Assembly: GCA_963835165.1 (NCBI GenBank)
Contig: CAWIGD010000074.1
Span: 1-64,000 of the forward strand
DNA from: VAZQ01 sp963835165
GTDB taxonomy: Bacteria > Pseudomonadota > Alphaproteobacteria > Rhizobiales > Xanthobacteraceae
Reading direction: 5' to 3'
Length of the DNA stretch: 64,000 nucleotides
Below are positions 43,908 to 53,683 of this stretch, piece by piece (the first letter of the stretch is position 1; each line of letters begins with the position of its first letter). The notes below the pieces were generated by a model that had not been told where the DNA came from, ran no database searches, and saw only the letters and a list, made by a program, of their open reading frames with translations. The position numbers and the translations under genes are program-made.

Positions 43908-46715
43908 TTAAGCGAATCGCCCGTGGCAGTGCTTGTACTTCTTGCCCGAGCCGCAGGGGCACACCTCGTTGCGGCCGACCTTGCCCCAGCTTGTCGGATC
44001 GTTCGGGTTGCGCTCGACGGCGGCAGCCGCGGTGATTCCATGACGCACGAGCGTCTCCGCGCCAGCCCGCGCAAGCGCCATCTCATCCTCGCCGGTCGAG
44101 GGATCGATCTTGTGCGCCTCCATATACGGGAGGTTCGCCTGCTCTTCCGGCGGGGGCGCTGTCCGGACTTCGACGCGCATGAGCTGTGAGGTCACCGCCT
44201 CGCGCAGATTGGTGCTCATCGCCTCGAACAGATTGAACGCTTCCGCCTTGTATTCGTTGAGCGGATCGCGCTGGCCATAGCCGCGCAACCCAATCACCTG
44301 ACGCAGATGCTCCAACATGACCAGGTGCTCGCGCCAGAGGTGATCGAGGCTCTGCAGCAGGATCGACTTCTCGACGTAACGCATGACGTCGGCGCCCCAC
44401 TGCCCGGCCTTCGATGCCATGTGCTCGTCGGCGCGGCGGTCAAGACGGGAAAGAAGCTCCTCGTCGGCGATGCCTTCTTCCTTTGCCCATTCGTCCACCG
44501 GAAGGTCGAGTTCGAGGATGCGCTTGAGCTCCTCCCGCAGGCCCTTGGTGTCCCATTGTTCTGGGTAGGCATTTTCGGGAACGTGCTTGGAGACGAGGTC
44601 CTCGATGGCGGCGTGGCGCATGTCGGCCACGATTTCGTTGACCGCCTCGTCCTTCATCCATTCCACCCGCTGGTCGAAGATCACCTTGCGCTGGTCGTTC
44701 ATCACGTTGTCGAACTTCAGCAGGTTCTTGCGGATGTCGAAGTTGCGCGCCTCCACCTTCTGCTGCGCCTTCTCCAGCGCCTTGTTGATCCAGGAATGAA
44801 CGATCGCCTCGTTCTCCTTGAGCCCCAGCCGCTGCAGCATGGTGTCGAGCTTGTCGGTCCCGAAGATGCGCATCAGGTCGTCTTCGAGCGAGAGGAAGAA
44901 CTTGGAGTGCCCGGGGTCGCCCTGCCGCCCGGAACGCCCGCGAAGCTGGTTGTCGATGCGACGGCTCTCGTGCCGCTCGGTCCCCAGCACGAACAGCCCG
45001 CCCGCCGCCAGCGCCTTCTCCTTGAGCCGCGCCACCTGGGCGCGGATATCGTTCGCACGCGGGTCGTGCTCGCGCGCGCGCGCGTCCTCGATGTCGGCCA
45101 GTTCCTGCCGGATGCGCATATCCGCATTGCCGCCAAGCTGAATGTCGGTGCCGCGACCGGCCATGTTGGTGGCGATCGTCACCGCCCCGGGCACCCCCGC
45201 CTGCCCGATGATGTAGGCCTCCTGCTCGTGGTAGCGGGCATTGAGGATGGCGAACACCTTGGCCTTGGAGGCCCCGTCGTCGCCGGAATACAGCGCCGCA
45301 AAGGCATTGGGGTCGGCGAAGTCGTGCTGCTCCCAGCCCTGCTGGCGCAGCATCTCGGCCAACTGCTCCGACTTCTCGATCGAGGTGGTGCCCACAAGCA
45401 CCGGCTGCGCCCGCTCCTTGCACTCGTCGATCAAGGTCAGGATCGCGCGGTACTTCTCCGCCGCCGTGCGATAGACCTCGTCGTCGTCGTCGATGCGAAC
45501 CATCGCCTGGTTGGTCGGCACTTCCAGCACTTCAAGATTGTAGATGTCGAGGAACTCGTCCGCCTCGGTCAGCGCCGTCCCGGTCATGCCCGCCAGCTTC
45601 TCGTACATCCGGAAGTAGTTCTGGAAGGTGATCGACGCGAGCGTCTGGTTCTCCGGCTGAATCGGCTGGCGCTCCTTGGCCTCCAGCGCCTGGTGCAGCC
45701 CCTCCGAATACCGCCGCCCAGGCATCATCCGGCCGGTGAACTCGTCGATGATCACCACCTCCCCGTTGCGGACGATGTAGTCCTTGTCGCGCTGGAATAG
45801 CTTGTGCGCACGCAGCGCCTGGTTGACGTGGTGCACGGTCGACACGTTCTCAACGTCGTAGAGCGATTCCCCCTTGAGCAGGTCGTTGGCGCGCAGCGTC
45901 TGCTCCATCTTCTCCATGCCGGCTTCGGTCAGCGTCACCGTGCGCTGCTTCTCGTCGACCTCGTAGTCCCCCTTCTCCAGCCGCGGGATATACGCGTCGA
46001 TCGTGTTGTAGAACTCCGAGCGGTCGTCCAGAGGCCCCGAAATGATCAGCGGGGTTCTGGCTTCGTCGATCAGGATCGAGTCGACCTCGTCCACGATGGC
46101 GAAGATATGCCCGCGCTGGACCATGTCCTCGAGCCGGTACTTCATGTTGTCGCGCAGATAGTCGAAGCCGAGCTCGTTATTGGTGCCGTAGGTCACGTCG
46201 GCGTCGTAGGCGGCCTTGCGCTGCTCGTCGTCGAGCCCGTGCACGATCACCCCGACCTTGAGCCCGAGGAAGTTGTAGATCTGCCCCATCCATTCGGCGT
46301 CGCGCTTGGCCAGGTAGTCGTTCACCGTCACCACATGCACCCCGCGGCCGCCGAGCGCATTGAGATAGACCGCAAGCGTCGCCACCAGCGTCTTGCCTTC
46401 GCCGGTCTTCATCTCCGCGATGCGGCCCTCGTGCAGGATCATGCCGCCGATGAGCTGAACGTCGAAGTGCCGCTGCCCCAGGGTCCGCTTCGCCGCCTCG
46501 CGGCAGGTGGCAAAGGCCGGCACCAGGATATCGTCGAGGCTCGCACCCTCCGCGACCTGCCGCTTGAACGCCTCCGTGCGCGCCCGCAACGCCTCGTCCG
46601 ACAGACCCTCGAGTTCCTTCTCCAGCGCGTTGATCTGCGCAACGCGCGGCAGATATCCCTTGATCCGCCGCTCGTTCGAAGAACCAAACAGCTTGCGGGC
46701 AATAGCGCCGATCAT
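43908..46715 (-). CDS. Preprotein translocase motor SecA
   Basis: SecA drives export of unfolded proteins through SecYEG by ATP hydrolysis. The product is 935 residues, within the normal 900-950. Walker A is EMKTGEGKTLVAT near residue 100, and the DEAD-like motif is DEVDSILIDEARTPLIISG. The helicase-like second half contains GTTSIEKSEQ and GRGTDIQLGG. The extreme C-terminus is the zinc-binding SecB/lipid-binding tail CPCGSGKKYKHCH. It converges on the L,D-transpeptidase gene and is divergent from the parvulin gene. Confidence 0.98.
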   Translation of the reverse strand: MIGAIARKLFGSSNERRIKGYLPRVAQINALEKELEGLSDEALRARTEAFKRQVAEGASLDDILVPAFATCREAAKRTLGQRHFDVQLIGGMILHEGRIAEMKTGEGKTLVATLAVYLNALGGRGVHVVTVNDYLAKRDAEWMGQIYNFLGLKVGVIVHGLDDEQRKAAYDADVTYGTNNELGFDYLRDNMKYRLEDMVQRGHIFAIVDEVDSILIDEARTPLIISGPLDDRSEFYNTIDAYIPRLEKGDYEVDEKQRTVTLTEAGMEKMEQTLRANDLLKGESLYDVENVSTVHHVNQALRAHKLFQRDKDYIVRNGEVVIIDEFTGRMMPGRRYSEGLHQALEAKERQPIQPENQTLASITFQNYFRMYEKLAGMTGTALTEADEFLDIYNLEVLEVPTNQAMVRIDDDDEVYRTAAEKYRAILTLIDECKERAQPVLVGTTSIEKSEQLAEMLRQQGWEQHDFADPNAFAALYSGDDGASKAKVFAILNARYHEQEAYIIGQAGVPGAVTIATNMAGRGTDIQLGGNADMRIRQELADIEDARAREHDPRANDIRAQVARLKEKALAAGGLFVLGTERHESRRIDNQLRGRSGRQGDPGHSKFFLSLEDDLMRIFGTDKLDTMLQRLGLKENEAIVHSWINKALEKAQQKVEARNFDIRKNLLKFDNVMNDQRKVIFDQRVEWMKDEAVNEIVADMRHAAIEDLVSKHVPENAYPEQWDTKGLREELKRILELDLPVDEWAKEEGIADEELLSRLDRRADEHMASKAGQWGADVMRYVEKSILLQSLDHLWREHLVMLEHLRQVIGLRGYGQRDPLNEYKAEAFNLFEAMSTNLREAVTSQLMRVEVRTAPPPEEQANLPYMEAHKIDPSTGEDEMALARAGAETLVRHGITAAAAVERNPNDPTSWGKVGRNEVCPCGSGKKYKHCHGRFA

Positions 46716-47063
46716 GCAGTACGTCCTTCACGTCTCAGGTGCCTAGGCCGCACCTTACCAAATCCGAGGGGGGAGGAACGCCACGGAAGAAACCGATCTT
46801 GTTGCGGCAACCTGCGCAGGTCCGTCCGGGCCGCGGAATGCGGAAAATGCCGCACTTTTCGAGCGTTCTTCATGCAAACGAGGGCGGCTTGCGGCCGGAT
46901 GGGCCGCGTTTGTGGAGAGATAGGAGGGGGTCACATCCTTGTCAATCGGCCATGAACTTGCTCACGTTGTCGTCAAAATCGGCCCTTAAGTGATTGCCAA
47001 GCGGGGCTGTTTTACCTAACTGTCCGGCGCGCCTCCGACGCCCGCCTGATCCAGGACCACACC
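46716..47063. other. Intergenic region between divergent secA and parvulin lipoprotein genes
   Basis: These 348 bases must contain the promoters of both divergent genes. No protein-like frame, strong consensus promoter, tRNA, repeat or terminator is seen. The stretch near 46960-47030 is somewhat A/T-richer than the surroundings. Confidence 0.45.
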
Positions 47064-47963
47064 ATGACCTCCCCCATTCCGCTGCCCCGTGCAACGCCGC
47101 GCCGGCGTCCGATTGCGTTCGCCACCCTTGCGGCCCTGCTGTTCGTCCTGCCGGTCGCCGCGGGATGCTCGAAAAACTCCTCCTCTGAGGCGCCGGCGGC
47201 GGGGCCGGACCCGGTCATCGCTCGCGTCAACGGCGTGGATATCAAGCAGAGCGATCTCGCGCTCGCCGAGGAAGACGTGGGCGCCGACATGCAGGCGGCA
47301 TCGCCCGAGGCCAAGCGCGAGCACCTGATCTCCTACCTCGCCGACATCATCATGGTCACGCAGGCTGCCGACAAGAAGAAGCTCGCCGACAATCCGGACT
47401 TCAAGCGGCGGCTGGCCTTCCTGCGCAACAAGCTCCTGATGGGGTACGAGTTGCAGGATGAAGCCAAGGCTGCGCTCACCGAGGACGCCCTGCATCAGAC
47501 CTATAATGACGCGGTGAAGTCCATGGGCGGGCAGGAAGAGGTGCACGCGCGCCACATCCTGGTCGAGAGCGAGGACGAGGCGAAGGCCCTCCTCGACCAG
47601 CTCAAGGGCGGCGCCGATTTCGCGACGCTCGCCAAGGAAAAGTCCAAGGATCCGGGCGCAGCCGAAGGCGGCGACCTCGGCTTTTTCACCAAGGATCAGA
47701 TGGTGCCGGAATTCGCCGACGTCGCCTTCAAGATGTATCCCGGCCAGCTCTCGAACCCGGTGAAGACGCAGTTCGGCTGGCACATCATCAAGGTGGAGGA
47801 CAAGCGCACCAAGCAGCCGCCGGAATTCGAGAAGGTAAAGGACCAGATCGAGGCCTTCCTGGCGCGCAAGGCGCAGACCGATTTCATCACCAAGCTGCGC
47901 CAGAGCGCGAAGGTCGAGCGCCTGGATAAGCCTGCCGAGCCGAAGCCGCCCGAGCAGAAATAA
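47064..47963 (+). CDS. Parvulin-type peptidyl-prolyl isomerase lipoprotein
   Basis: This 299-residue folding catalyst has a signal ending in the lipobox VAAGC near residue 35. It has a SurA-like N-terminal helical region (DIKQSDLALAEED) and a PpiC domain around residues 155-255: EEVHARHILVESEDEAKAL, GADFATLAKEKSKDPGAAEGGDLGFF and FGWHIIKVED. It would assist folding of exported proteins; secA lies divergently upstream. The C-terminal tail is Pro/Lys-rich. The GC-rich N-terminus has no obvious alternative start that keeps the signal peptide. Confidence 0.92.
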   Translation: MTSPIPLPRATPRRRPIAFATLAALLFVLPVAAGCSKNSSSEAPAAGPDPVIARVNGVDIKQSDLALAEEDVGADMQAASPEAKREHLISYLADIIMVTQAADKKKLADNPDFKRRLAFLRNKLLMGYELQDEAKAALTEDALHQTYNDAVKSMGGQEEVHARHILVESEDEAKALLDQLKGGADFATLAKEKSKDPGAAEGGDLGFFTKDQMVPEFADVAFKMYPGQLSNPVKTQFGWHIIKVEDKRTKQPPEFEKVKDQIEAFLARKAQTDFITKLRQSAKVERLDKPAEPKPPEQK

Positions 47964-48164
47964 GGACTGATCAGTCGAAATCCGAACGACCTGCCGCATC
48001 TCCCGCGCGGCGCCCCGCGCACAGGCGGGTCTTCGCTAGATGCGGCGCTTGCGGGTGAGCAACGCGGCCGATTCCGAGTTGCGGTAGGCGCGCGCGGCTT
48101 TATCTTCCGTGGTCCCAGACATGCCGGCGCAGGGCCGGGCATGGCGCCGGAATGCCCGAACCCT

Positions 48165-49403
48165 ATGACAACAGTCTCGCCGCTCGCACCCGAGCAGTTT
48201 CCCGACATGCCGCCGGTGGCGGGCGTTACGCTGGCGACCGCCGCTGCCGGCATCCGCTACCCCGGGCGTACCGATGTGCTGTTGGCGCTGTTCGAGCCGG
48301 GCACGGCGGTAGCCGGCGTGTTCACGCGGTCGAAATGTCCATCCGCACCCGTGGACTGGTGTCGTGCGCAGCTCAAGCAGGGAGCGGCGAGCGCACTGGT
48401 GGTCAATTCGGGCAACGCCAACGCCTTTACCGGCAAATCCGGCCGCGAGGCCACCAAACTCACGGCCAAGATTGCTGCCGCGGCCGCCCACTGCAAACCG
48501 TCACAGGTCTTTCTGGCCTCGACCGGCGTGATCGGCGAACCGCTCGATGCGACGAAATTCGGCGGGGTCATGGAGCGGCTCATCGCGACTGCCGCTCCCG
48601 ACGCCTGGCATGCCGCGGCCAGGGCGATCATGACCACGGACACCTTTCCGAAAGGCGCCGCGGCCATGGTGCGGCTCGGAGCCACGCCGGTCACCATCTG
48701 CGGCATTGCCAAGGGCGCCGGCATGATCGCGCCCGACATGGCCACGATGCTGTCCTTTGTCTTCACCGATGCCCCGATCGCGCCGGCCGTGCTGCAAAGC
48801 CTGCTGAGACAGGGCGTTGCCGACACCTTCAATGCGGTCACCATCGACGGCGACACCTCGACCTCTGACACGCTGCTGGCGTTTGCCACCGGAGCCGCCG
48901 GCGCGCGCGGGGTCGCGAAGGTCACGCGGCTCTCCGACCCGCGGCTGCCGGCCTTCCGCAAGGCGTTCGATGCCGTCCTCGCCAATCTGTCCGAGCAGGT
49001 GGCCCGCGATGGCGAGGGCGCCCGCAAGCTGGTCGAGATCATCGTCGAAGGCGCGGTATCGAAACCCTCGGCGCGCAAGATCGCGCTCTCGATCGCCAAT
49101 TCGCCGCTGGTCAAGACGGCGATTGCCGGCGAGGACGCCAACTGGGGCCGTGTTGTCATGGCGGTCGGCAAGGCCGGTGAACGCGCGGACCGCGACCGGC
49201 TTTCGATCTGGTTCGGCGGCATCCGCGTCGCCCACAAGGGCGAACGTGATCCCGCCTATGACGAGGCCGCGGTCTCCGCGGCGATGAAGAAGCCGGAGAT
49301 CACGCTCAAAGTCGCGCTCGGGCTAGGGCGCGGACGCGATCGCGTGCTCACTTGCGACCTCACCAAGGAGTACGTGGCGATCAACGGAGACTATCGTTCA
49401 TGA
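48165..49403 (+). CDS. Bifunctional glutamate N-acetyltransferase / N-acetylglutamate synthase (ArgJ)
   Basis: ArgJ recycles the acetyl group of N-acetylornithine onto glutamate in arginine synthesis. The product is 412 residues from the ATG at 48165; an ATG at 48141 adds 8 residues. The autocleavage and nucleophile Thr194 sits in APDMATMLSF, preceded by CGIAKGAGMI. The N-terminal region shows LVVNSGNANAFTG, the alpha chain motif, and the end YVAINGDYRS is typical. Its stop overlaps the start of the SIMPL gene (ATGA). Confidence 0.96.
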   Translation: MTTVSPLAPEQFPDMPPVAGVTLATAAAGIRYPGRTDVLLALFEPGTAVAGVFTRSKCPSAPVDWCRAQLKQGAASALVVNSGNANAFTGKSGREATKLTAKIAAAAAHCKPSQVFLASTGVIGEPLDATKFGGVMERLIATAAPDAWHAAARAIMTTDTFPKGAAAMVRLGATPVTICGIAKGAGMIAPDMATMLSFVFTDAPIAPAVLQSLLRQGVADTFNAVTIDGDTSTSDTLLAFATGAAGARGVAKVTRLSDPRLPAFRKAFDAVLANLSEQVARDGEGARKLVEIIVEGAVSKPSARKIALSIANSPLVKTAIAGEDANWGRVVMAVGKAGERADRDRLSIWFGGIRVAHKGERDPAYDEAAVSAAMKKPEITLKVALGLGRGRDRVLTCDLTKEYVAINGDYRS

Positions 49404-50125
49404 TTCGATTGGTCGGGTCCATCGTCGCGGTCATCGCCTTGCTCTCCGCCGGCTTGGCGGCGCCAGCTTCCGCACAAGGCGTTCGCGAAGGGAAAATGCG
49501 AATTCTCGGCCGGGCCACGATCGAGGCCGCGCCCGACTATGTGACGGTGCAAGTCGGCATCTCGAACCGGGCCTCGTCCCCGACCGCCGCGCTCGACCAG
49601 AACTCCGCGGTGGCCCGCAAGATCATCGATTTTTCAAAAGGTTTCGGCGTGGCCGAGCGGGACATCCAGACCTCCTCGGTCAACCTGGCGCCGAATTACA
49701 AGACCGTGCGGGATCCGAACGGGACGACGCGACAGGAACCGGACGGGTACAGCGCGAGCAACATGGTCAGGATCAAACTCGGCGACCTTTCGCGTCTGGG
49801 AGCGTTCATGCGCCAAATTCTCGATCAAGGCGCGACCAATATCGCCGGTGTGCATTTTGGACTGACAAATCTCGAAAAGCTGTCCGACGAGGCTCGGACC
49901 AAGGCCGTCGAAGACGCGATCCGTCAGGCGCAGGGCCTTGCGCAGGCTGCAAAGGTGAAGCTCGGCCCGATCCAGGACATCGCATATCCTCCCCGCAGCC
50001 GGTTCAGCGCGATGGATGGCGCGGCCGACATGCCCCTGCGCGCCGCAGCAAAGATCGACGTTCCCATCGAGGTCGGGACGATCAAGACCAGCGCGGAAGT
50101 CGAAATCACTTGGGCCATCGAATGA
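49400..50125 (+). CDS. SIMPL domain-containing exported protein
   Basis: This 241-residue protein has a signal peptide (VIALLSAGLAAPASAQ) and the SIMPL (DUF541) pattern: ILGRATIEAAPDYVTVQVGISN, then GVAERDIQTSSVNLAPNY, and near the end PIEVGTIKTSAEVEITW. Members include the periplasmic stress protein YggE of E. coli. The role is unclear, possibly oxidative stress protection. Its ATG overlaps the argJ stop codon, which implies co-transcription without a known metabolic link. Confidence 0.85.
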   Translation: MIRLVGSIVAVIALLSAGLAAPASAQGVREGKMRILGRATIEAAPDYVTVQVGISNRASSPTAALDQNSAVARKIIDFSKGFGVAERDIQTSSVNLAPNYKTVRDPNGTTRQEPDGYSASNMVRIKLGDLSRLGAFMRQILDQGATNIAGVHFGLTNLEKLSDEARTKAVEDAIRQAQGLAQAAKVKLGPIQDIAYPPRSRFSAMDGAADMPLRAAAKIDVPIEVGTIKTSAEVEITWAIE

Positions 50126-50224
50126 CGAAACAAACGGGCGCACACGAACTGACCGCTACGCGGTAAAGCCGGGAACGTCCCGCGCGCGTCCAACCATCCT
50201 TGATTGGCTTTTCGGTCGCAGGTC

Positions 50225-50629
50225 GTGAGCGTGAAACTCTTAACTGTCGCCGCTTGCGCCCTCGTGGACGCGGACGGCCGTGTGCTGCTCGCCCAGCGGC
50301 CGACGGGCAAGCCGATGGCCGGCTTATGGGAGTTTCCCGGCGGCAAGGTCGAGGCGGGCGAACGGCCGGAGCAGACGTTGATCCGGGAACTGAAGGAAGA
50401 ACTAGGCATCCTCGTCAACGAAGCGTGCCTGGCGCCGCTCACATTCGCCAGCCACGCCTATCCTGATTTTCATCTGCTGATGCCGCTCTTTGTGTGCCGC
50501 CGTTGGGAAGGAACGCCGATGGCGCTGGAAGGCCAGCAGTTGGCATGGGTGCGCGTGAACCGCTTGCGCGACTACCCGATGCCGCCGGCGGACGAGCCGC
50601 TGGTGTCGCATTTGATGACGCTGCTGTGA
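50225..50629 (+). CDS. MutT-type Nudix hydrolase
   Basis: A 134-residue protein with the Nudix box GGKVEAGERPEQTL followed by IRELKEELGI. This matches GX5EX7REUXEEXGU, and the preceding AGLWEFP is typical of 8-oxo-dGTP diphosphatases that clean the nucleotide pool. The GTG at 50225 begins VSVKLLTVAAC; a TTG at 50204 adds 7 residues. The C-terminal half has LAWVRVNRLRDYPMPPAD, as in MutT. It is 96 bases after the SIMPL gene and converges on the methyltransferase gene. Confidence 0.93.
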   Translation: MSVKLLTVAACALVDADGRVLLAQRPTGKPMAGLWEFPGGKVEAGERPEQTLIRELKEELGILVNEACLAPLTFASHAYPDFHLLMPLFVCRRWEGTPMALEGQQLAWVRVNRLRDYPMPPADEPLVSHLMTLL

Positions 50630-50660
50630 ACGTCAATAATCGTTTATCGCTGATTGCCGA

Positions 50661-51584
50661 CTATTGGTCACTGTCGCGCGGCAGCCTGGTCTCCCGGGTC
50701 CCGAGCACATCCGCAAGACGCTGCCGCGCCGACCCCGGCGCCAGCGGTTTTTGCTGGCTCTCATGCGGCGCCCACCCGGAAAGCCAGACGACCTCGAACG
50801 TGGCCCTGATGCGATCGTCGGGATCGGAGAAACGCTCGGTGTAGAGCTGCATCATCCGCATCAGCGTCGCACGCTTGAGCGGTCGCCGGCTGCGCTCCAG
50901 GAGCGGATTGGTCGCACCCATCCGGCGCAGATCGTGCATCAGCGCGAGCGGCGAGTCATAGCGTGCGGTGATCCGGTCGACGTCGGCCACCGGCAGCGCG
51001 AAGCCCGCCCGCTGCAGCAGCGCACCCATGTCGCGCACGTCCGAGAACGGCGCAACGCGCGGCGAAACGCCGTCCTCAACCTCCGCCTCGGCGGCGGCGA
51101 AGGCCTGACGCAATTCGATCAACGTATCGCCGCCAGCGAGCGCCGCGAGCAGCAGGCCGTCGGGTTTGAGTGCGCGGCGAATCTGGATGAGCGTACCGGG
51201 CAGATCGTTGACGAATTGGAGTGCGAGCACCGACACCACGAGATCGAGCGAGGCATCGCGAAACGGCAGCGCTTCCTCATCGGCCGCAACGACCAGATGC
51301 GCATCTCCTGCCGGCGCGCAGCCGCGCGCGCCGGGCATGGGACGGGCATTGGCGGCGATGATGGTGCCGACCTTTCCGCTGGCGGCGAGAACGCGCCGGA
51401 CGGCATCGGTGGGCGTCGCGAGGTCGACCGCACGTTCGAAGCGGCGGAGCACCGCAGCCAGGCGATCGGACAGATCCTCTGCCACGCGGTCGACCAGAAA
51501 ATTCGACGATCCCAACTCCGCCGCGCGACGCCTGTGCGCGCGCACGAGCTGGCGGTCGAAAACAACGGGAGCGGGCGAGACCAT
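50661..51584 (-). CDS. Class I SAM-dependent methyltransferase (BioC / NDUFAF5-like)
   Basis: This 307-residue protein opens with VSPAPVVFDRQLVRAHRRRAA, the N-terminus of the NDUFAF5/BioC-like group found in alphaproteobacteria and mitochondria. NDUFAF5 modifies a complex I subunit and BioC methylates malonyl-ACP; which applies here is open. The methyltransferase fold shows DLVVSVLALQFVNDLPG and LKPDGLLLAALAG. The ATG at 51584 fits the family; an ATG at 51599 adds five residues. It is divergent from comF. Confidence 0.85.
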   Translation of the reverse strand: MVSPAPVVFDRQLVRAHRRRAAELGSSNFLVDRVAEDLSDRLAAVLRRFERAVDLATPTDAVRRVLAASGKVGTIIAANARPMPGARGCAPAGDAHLVVAADEEALPFRDASLDLVVSVLALQFVNDLPGTLIQIRRALKPDGLLLAALAGGDTLIELRQAFAAAEAEVEDGVSPRVAPFSDVRDMGALLQRAGFALPVADVDRITARYDSPLALMHDLRRMGATNPLLERSRRPLKRATLMRMMQLYTERFSDPDDRIRATFEVVWLSGWAPHESQQKPLAPGSARQRLADVLGTRETRLPRDSDQ

Positions 51585-51680
51585 TTTCTTCAATACCATG
51601 TGCGCGGTCTGGTGCGGATGGGTCTGTTCTCCGGAGCTTCGCGCATTGAGCTCCTTGCGTCGCGGCGGTAGCTTGATCTC

Positions 51681-52478
51681 ATGCAAGGGGACATGGAAGC
51701 GAGCCGGATTCCGGCCGAGCGTCGGGGAAGGGTTGCGGCAGCCTTGCGTGCCAGCCTTGCGCGCGTCCTCGATGTGGCATTGCCGCAGCTTTGCGCCACC
51801 TGTCGCGAGCCGGTCGACGGCGCGGGTCTGTGCCCGGCGTGCTGGTCCCAGCTCTGCTTCATCGCGCCGCCCTATTGCGAGCGGCTTGGCACCCCGTTCC
51901 CGTTCGACAGCGGACCGGGCATGTTGTCCATGGAGGCGATCGCCGATCCCCCGGCCTATCACCGAGCGCGGGCCGCCGTGCGCTACGACGATATCTCAAG
52001 CAAGCTCGTCCACGCCTTGAAATACGGCGACCGGCTTGACCTCGCCCCGACCATGGGACGCTGGATGGCGAATGCTGGGCGCGAACTGCTCGCGGACGCG
52101 GACGCCATCGTTCCGGTGCCGCTGCACTGGCGGCGGCAATGGATGCGACGGTTCAATCAATCGGCGCTGCTGGCAGAAATCATCGCCAAGGCGAGCGGCC
52201 GGATGGTGGTCCACGGCGCGCTCAAGCGCATCAAGGCCACGCCCCACCAGGTCGGTCTCGGCAAGGCCGAACGGGCGGAGAACGTCCAGGGGGCTTTCCG
52301 GGTGCCCGCTGACGGCAAAGCCGAGGTTACCGGGCGGAAACTGGTGCTGGTCGACGACGTGCTCACGTCGGGGGCGACCGTGGACGGCTGCGCGCGGACC
52401 CTGCTGCGGGGCGGGGCCGCCTCCGTCGATGTGCTGGTATTCGCCCGGGTTGTGGCGGGGAGCCGCGCTCCCATATAA
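51681..52478 (+). CDS. ComF-family phosphoribosyltransferase-like protein
   Basis: This 265-residue protein combines an N-terminal zinc-finger-like segment (CATCREPVDGAGLCPACW, four Cys) with a C-terminal PRPP-binding domain that has VLVDDVLTSGATVDG. In naturally competent bacteria ComF takes part in DNA uptake; in most alphaproteobacteria the job is unknown. The motif IVPVPLHWRRQWMRRFNQS is typical. It is followed by grxC after 27 bases. Confidence 0.92.
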   Translation: MQGDMEASRIPAERRGRVAAALRASLARVLDVALPQLCATCREPVDGAGLCPACWSQLCFIAPPYCERLGTPFPFDSGPGMLSMEAIADPPAYHRARAAVRYDDISSKLVHALKYGDRLDLAPTMGRWMANAGRELLADADAIVPVPLHWRRQWMRRFNQSALLAEIIAKASGRMVVHGALKRIKATPHQVGLGKAERAENVQGAFRVPADGKAEVTGRKLVLVDDVLTSGATVDGCARTLLRGGAASVDVLVFARVVAGSRAPI

Positions 52479-52505
52479 AACGGTCGGTAAAGTCCTACGG
52501 TTCAC

Positions 52506-52802
52506 ATGATCCGAGTCGAAATTTATACCACCCGCTATTGCCCCTATTGCCACGCCGCCAAGCGGCTGTTGTCGCGCAAAGGGGTCGAGTTCGCCGAGAT
52601 CGACGTCAGCGGCGATCCGAAAGGGCGAAGTGAGATGGTGGTACGCGCGAATGGACGCATGACCGTGCCGCAGATTTTCATCGGCTCGACCCATGTGGGC
52701 GGCTCTGACGAGCTCCATGCGCTCGAGCGGGCGGGCAAGCTCGATGCCCTGCTCGGCCGCGGCGATGCGCTCGCGGGCGCGGGCGACGGACCAGCACCAT
52801 GA
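52506..52802 (+). CDS. Glutaredoxin 3
   Basis: This 98-residue thiol reductase has the active-site motif CPYC in TTRYCPYCHAAKRLL, the cis-proline region MTVPQIFIGS, and THVGGSDEL, the glutathione-binding pattern of dithiol Grx3. The ATG overlaps nothing; the stop overlaps the start of the nitrilase gene by four bases. It is part of the run comF-grxC-nitrilase-DUF1178. Confidence 0.96.
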   Translation: MIRVEIYTTRYCPYCHAAKRLLSRKGVEFAEIDVSGDPKGRSEMVVRANGRMTVPQIFIGSTHVGGSDELHALERAGKLDALLGRGDALAGAGDGPAP

Positions 52803-53683
52803 GCACGGGCAAGGCAGCCACCTTCACAGCCGGTCTGGTACAGATGCGCTCGGGCCTTTCGCCGGCGGCCAATCTCGACGCCGCGGTGAAGCTGATCGAG
52901 CAGGCCAAGAACGACGGCGCCGACTACGTGCTGACACCGGAGATGACCAACATCCTGGAGGTCAAGCGCGAGCGGCTGTTCGCAGCGCTGGCGCCGGAAG
53001 AGAGCGATGCGAGCCTCGCCGCCTTCCGCGAGCTTGCGCGCAAGCTCGGTATCTTCCTTCACATCGGGTCGCTGGCCATCAAACTGTTGCCGGAAAAAGC
53101 GGCCAACCGCTCGTTCTTGATCGACCGCAAGGGCGAGATCGTCGCGCGCTACGACAAGATCCACATGTTCGACGTGGATCTCAGTGGTGGCGAGAGCTAT
53201 CGCGAGTCGCGCAACTACCGTCCCGGCGAAATCGGCGTCGCCGCCGACCTGCCATGGGGGCGGCTCGGCCTGACCGTCTGCTACGATCTGCGCTTCCCCG
53301 CGCTTTACCGCGCGCTCGCGGAGGCCGGCAGCTCGTTTCTCGCCATCCCTTCCGCCTTCACGCGACAGACCGGCGAGGCCCATTGGCATGTGCTCAACCG
53401 CGCCCGCGCCATCGAGAATGGCGCGTTCGTCCTGGCGGCGGCGCAAGGCGGCAAGCACGAAAACGGCAGGGAAACCTTCGGTCATTCTCTCGTGGTCGAC
53501 CCCTGGGGCCGCATTCTGGCCGAGGGCGGCACCGAGCCGGGCGTGATACTGGCGGTGATCGACCCCGCCGAAGTCACGGCAGCGCGAGCAAAAATTCCTT
53601 CGCTTCAGCACGGACGGCGTTTCGAGGTGATCGAGCCGATGGCAGAACCGGCACACCTCCACGCGGTGCGAGGCCCGGCATGA
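52799..53683 (+). CDS. Nitrilase-family carbon-nitrogen hydrolase (Nit-like amidase)
   Basis: This 294-residue enzyme carries the nitrilase catalytic triad: Glu in TPEMTN near residue 43, Lys in YDKIHMFD near 120, and Cys in TVCYDLRFP near 160. Nit1/Nit2-type members hydrolyse omega-amides such as alpha-ketoglutaramate or deaminated glutathione; length and motif context suggest that branch, but the substrate is not certain. It is translationally coupled to grxC upstream and DUF1178 downstream through 4-base overlaps, and a link to glutathione chemistry is an inference. Confidence 0.9.
   Translation: MSTGKAATFTAGLVQMRSGLSPAANLDAAVKLIEQAKNDGADYVLTPEMTNILEVKRERLFAALAPEESDASLAAFRELARKLGIFLHIGSLAIKLLPEKAANRSFLIDRKGEIVARYDKIHMFDVDLSGGESYRESRNYRPGEIGVAADLPWGRLGLTVCYDLRFPALYRALAEAGSSFLAIPSAFTRQTGEAHWHVLNRARAIENGAFVLAAAQGGKHENGRETFGHSLVVDPWGRILAEGGTEPGVILAVIDPAEVTAARAKIPSLQHGRRFEVIEPMAEPAHLHAVRGPA

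Noticed and set aside
44307..45800. 497-codon plus-strand frame opposite secA
   Set aside because: It covers part of secA in antisense, has a Leu/His/Val/Arg-rich composition and no motif.
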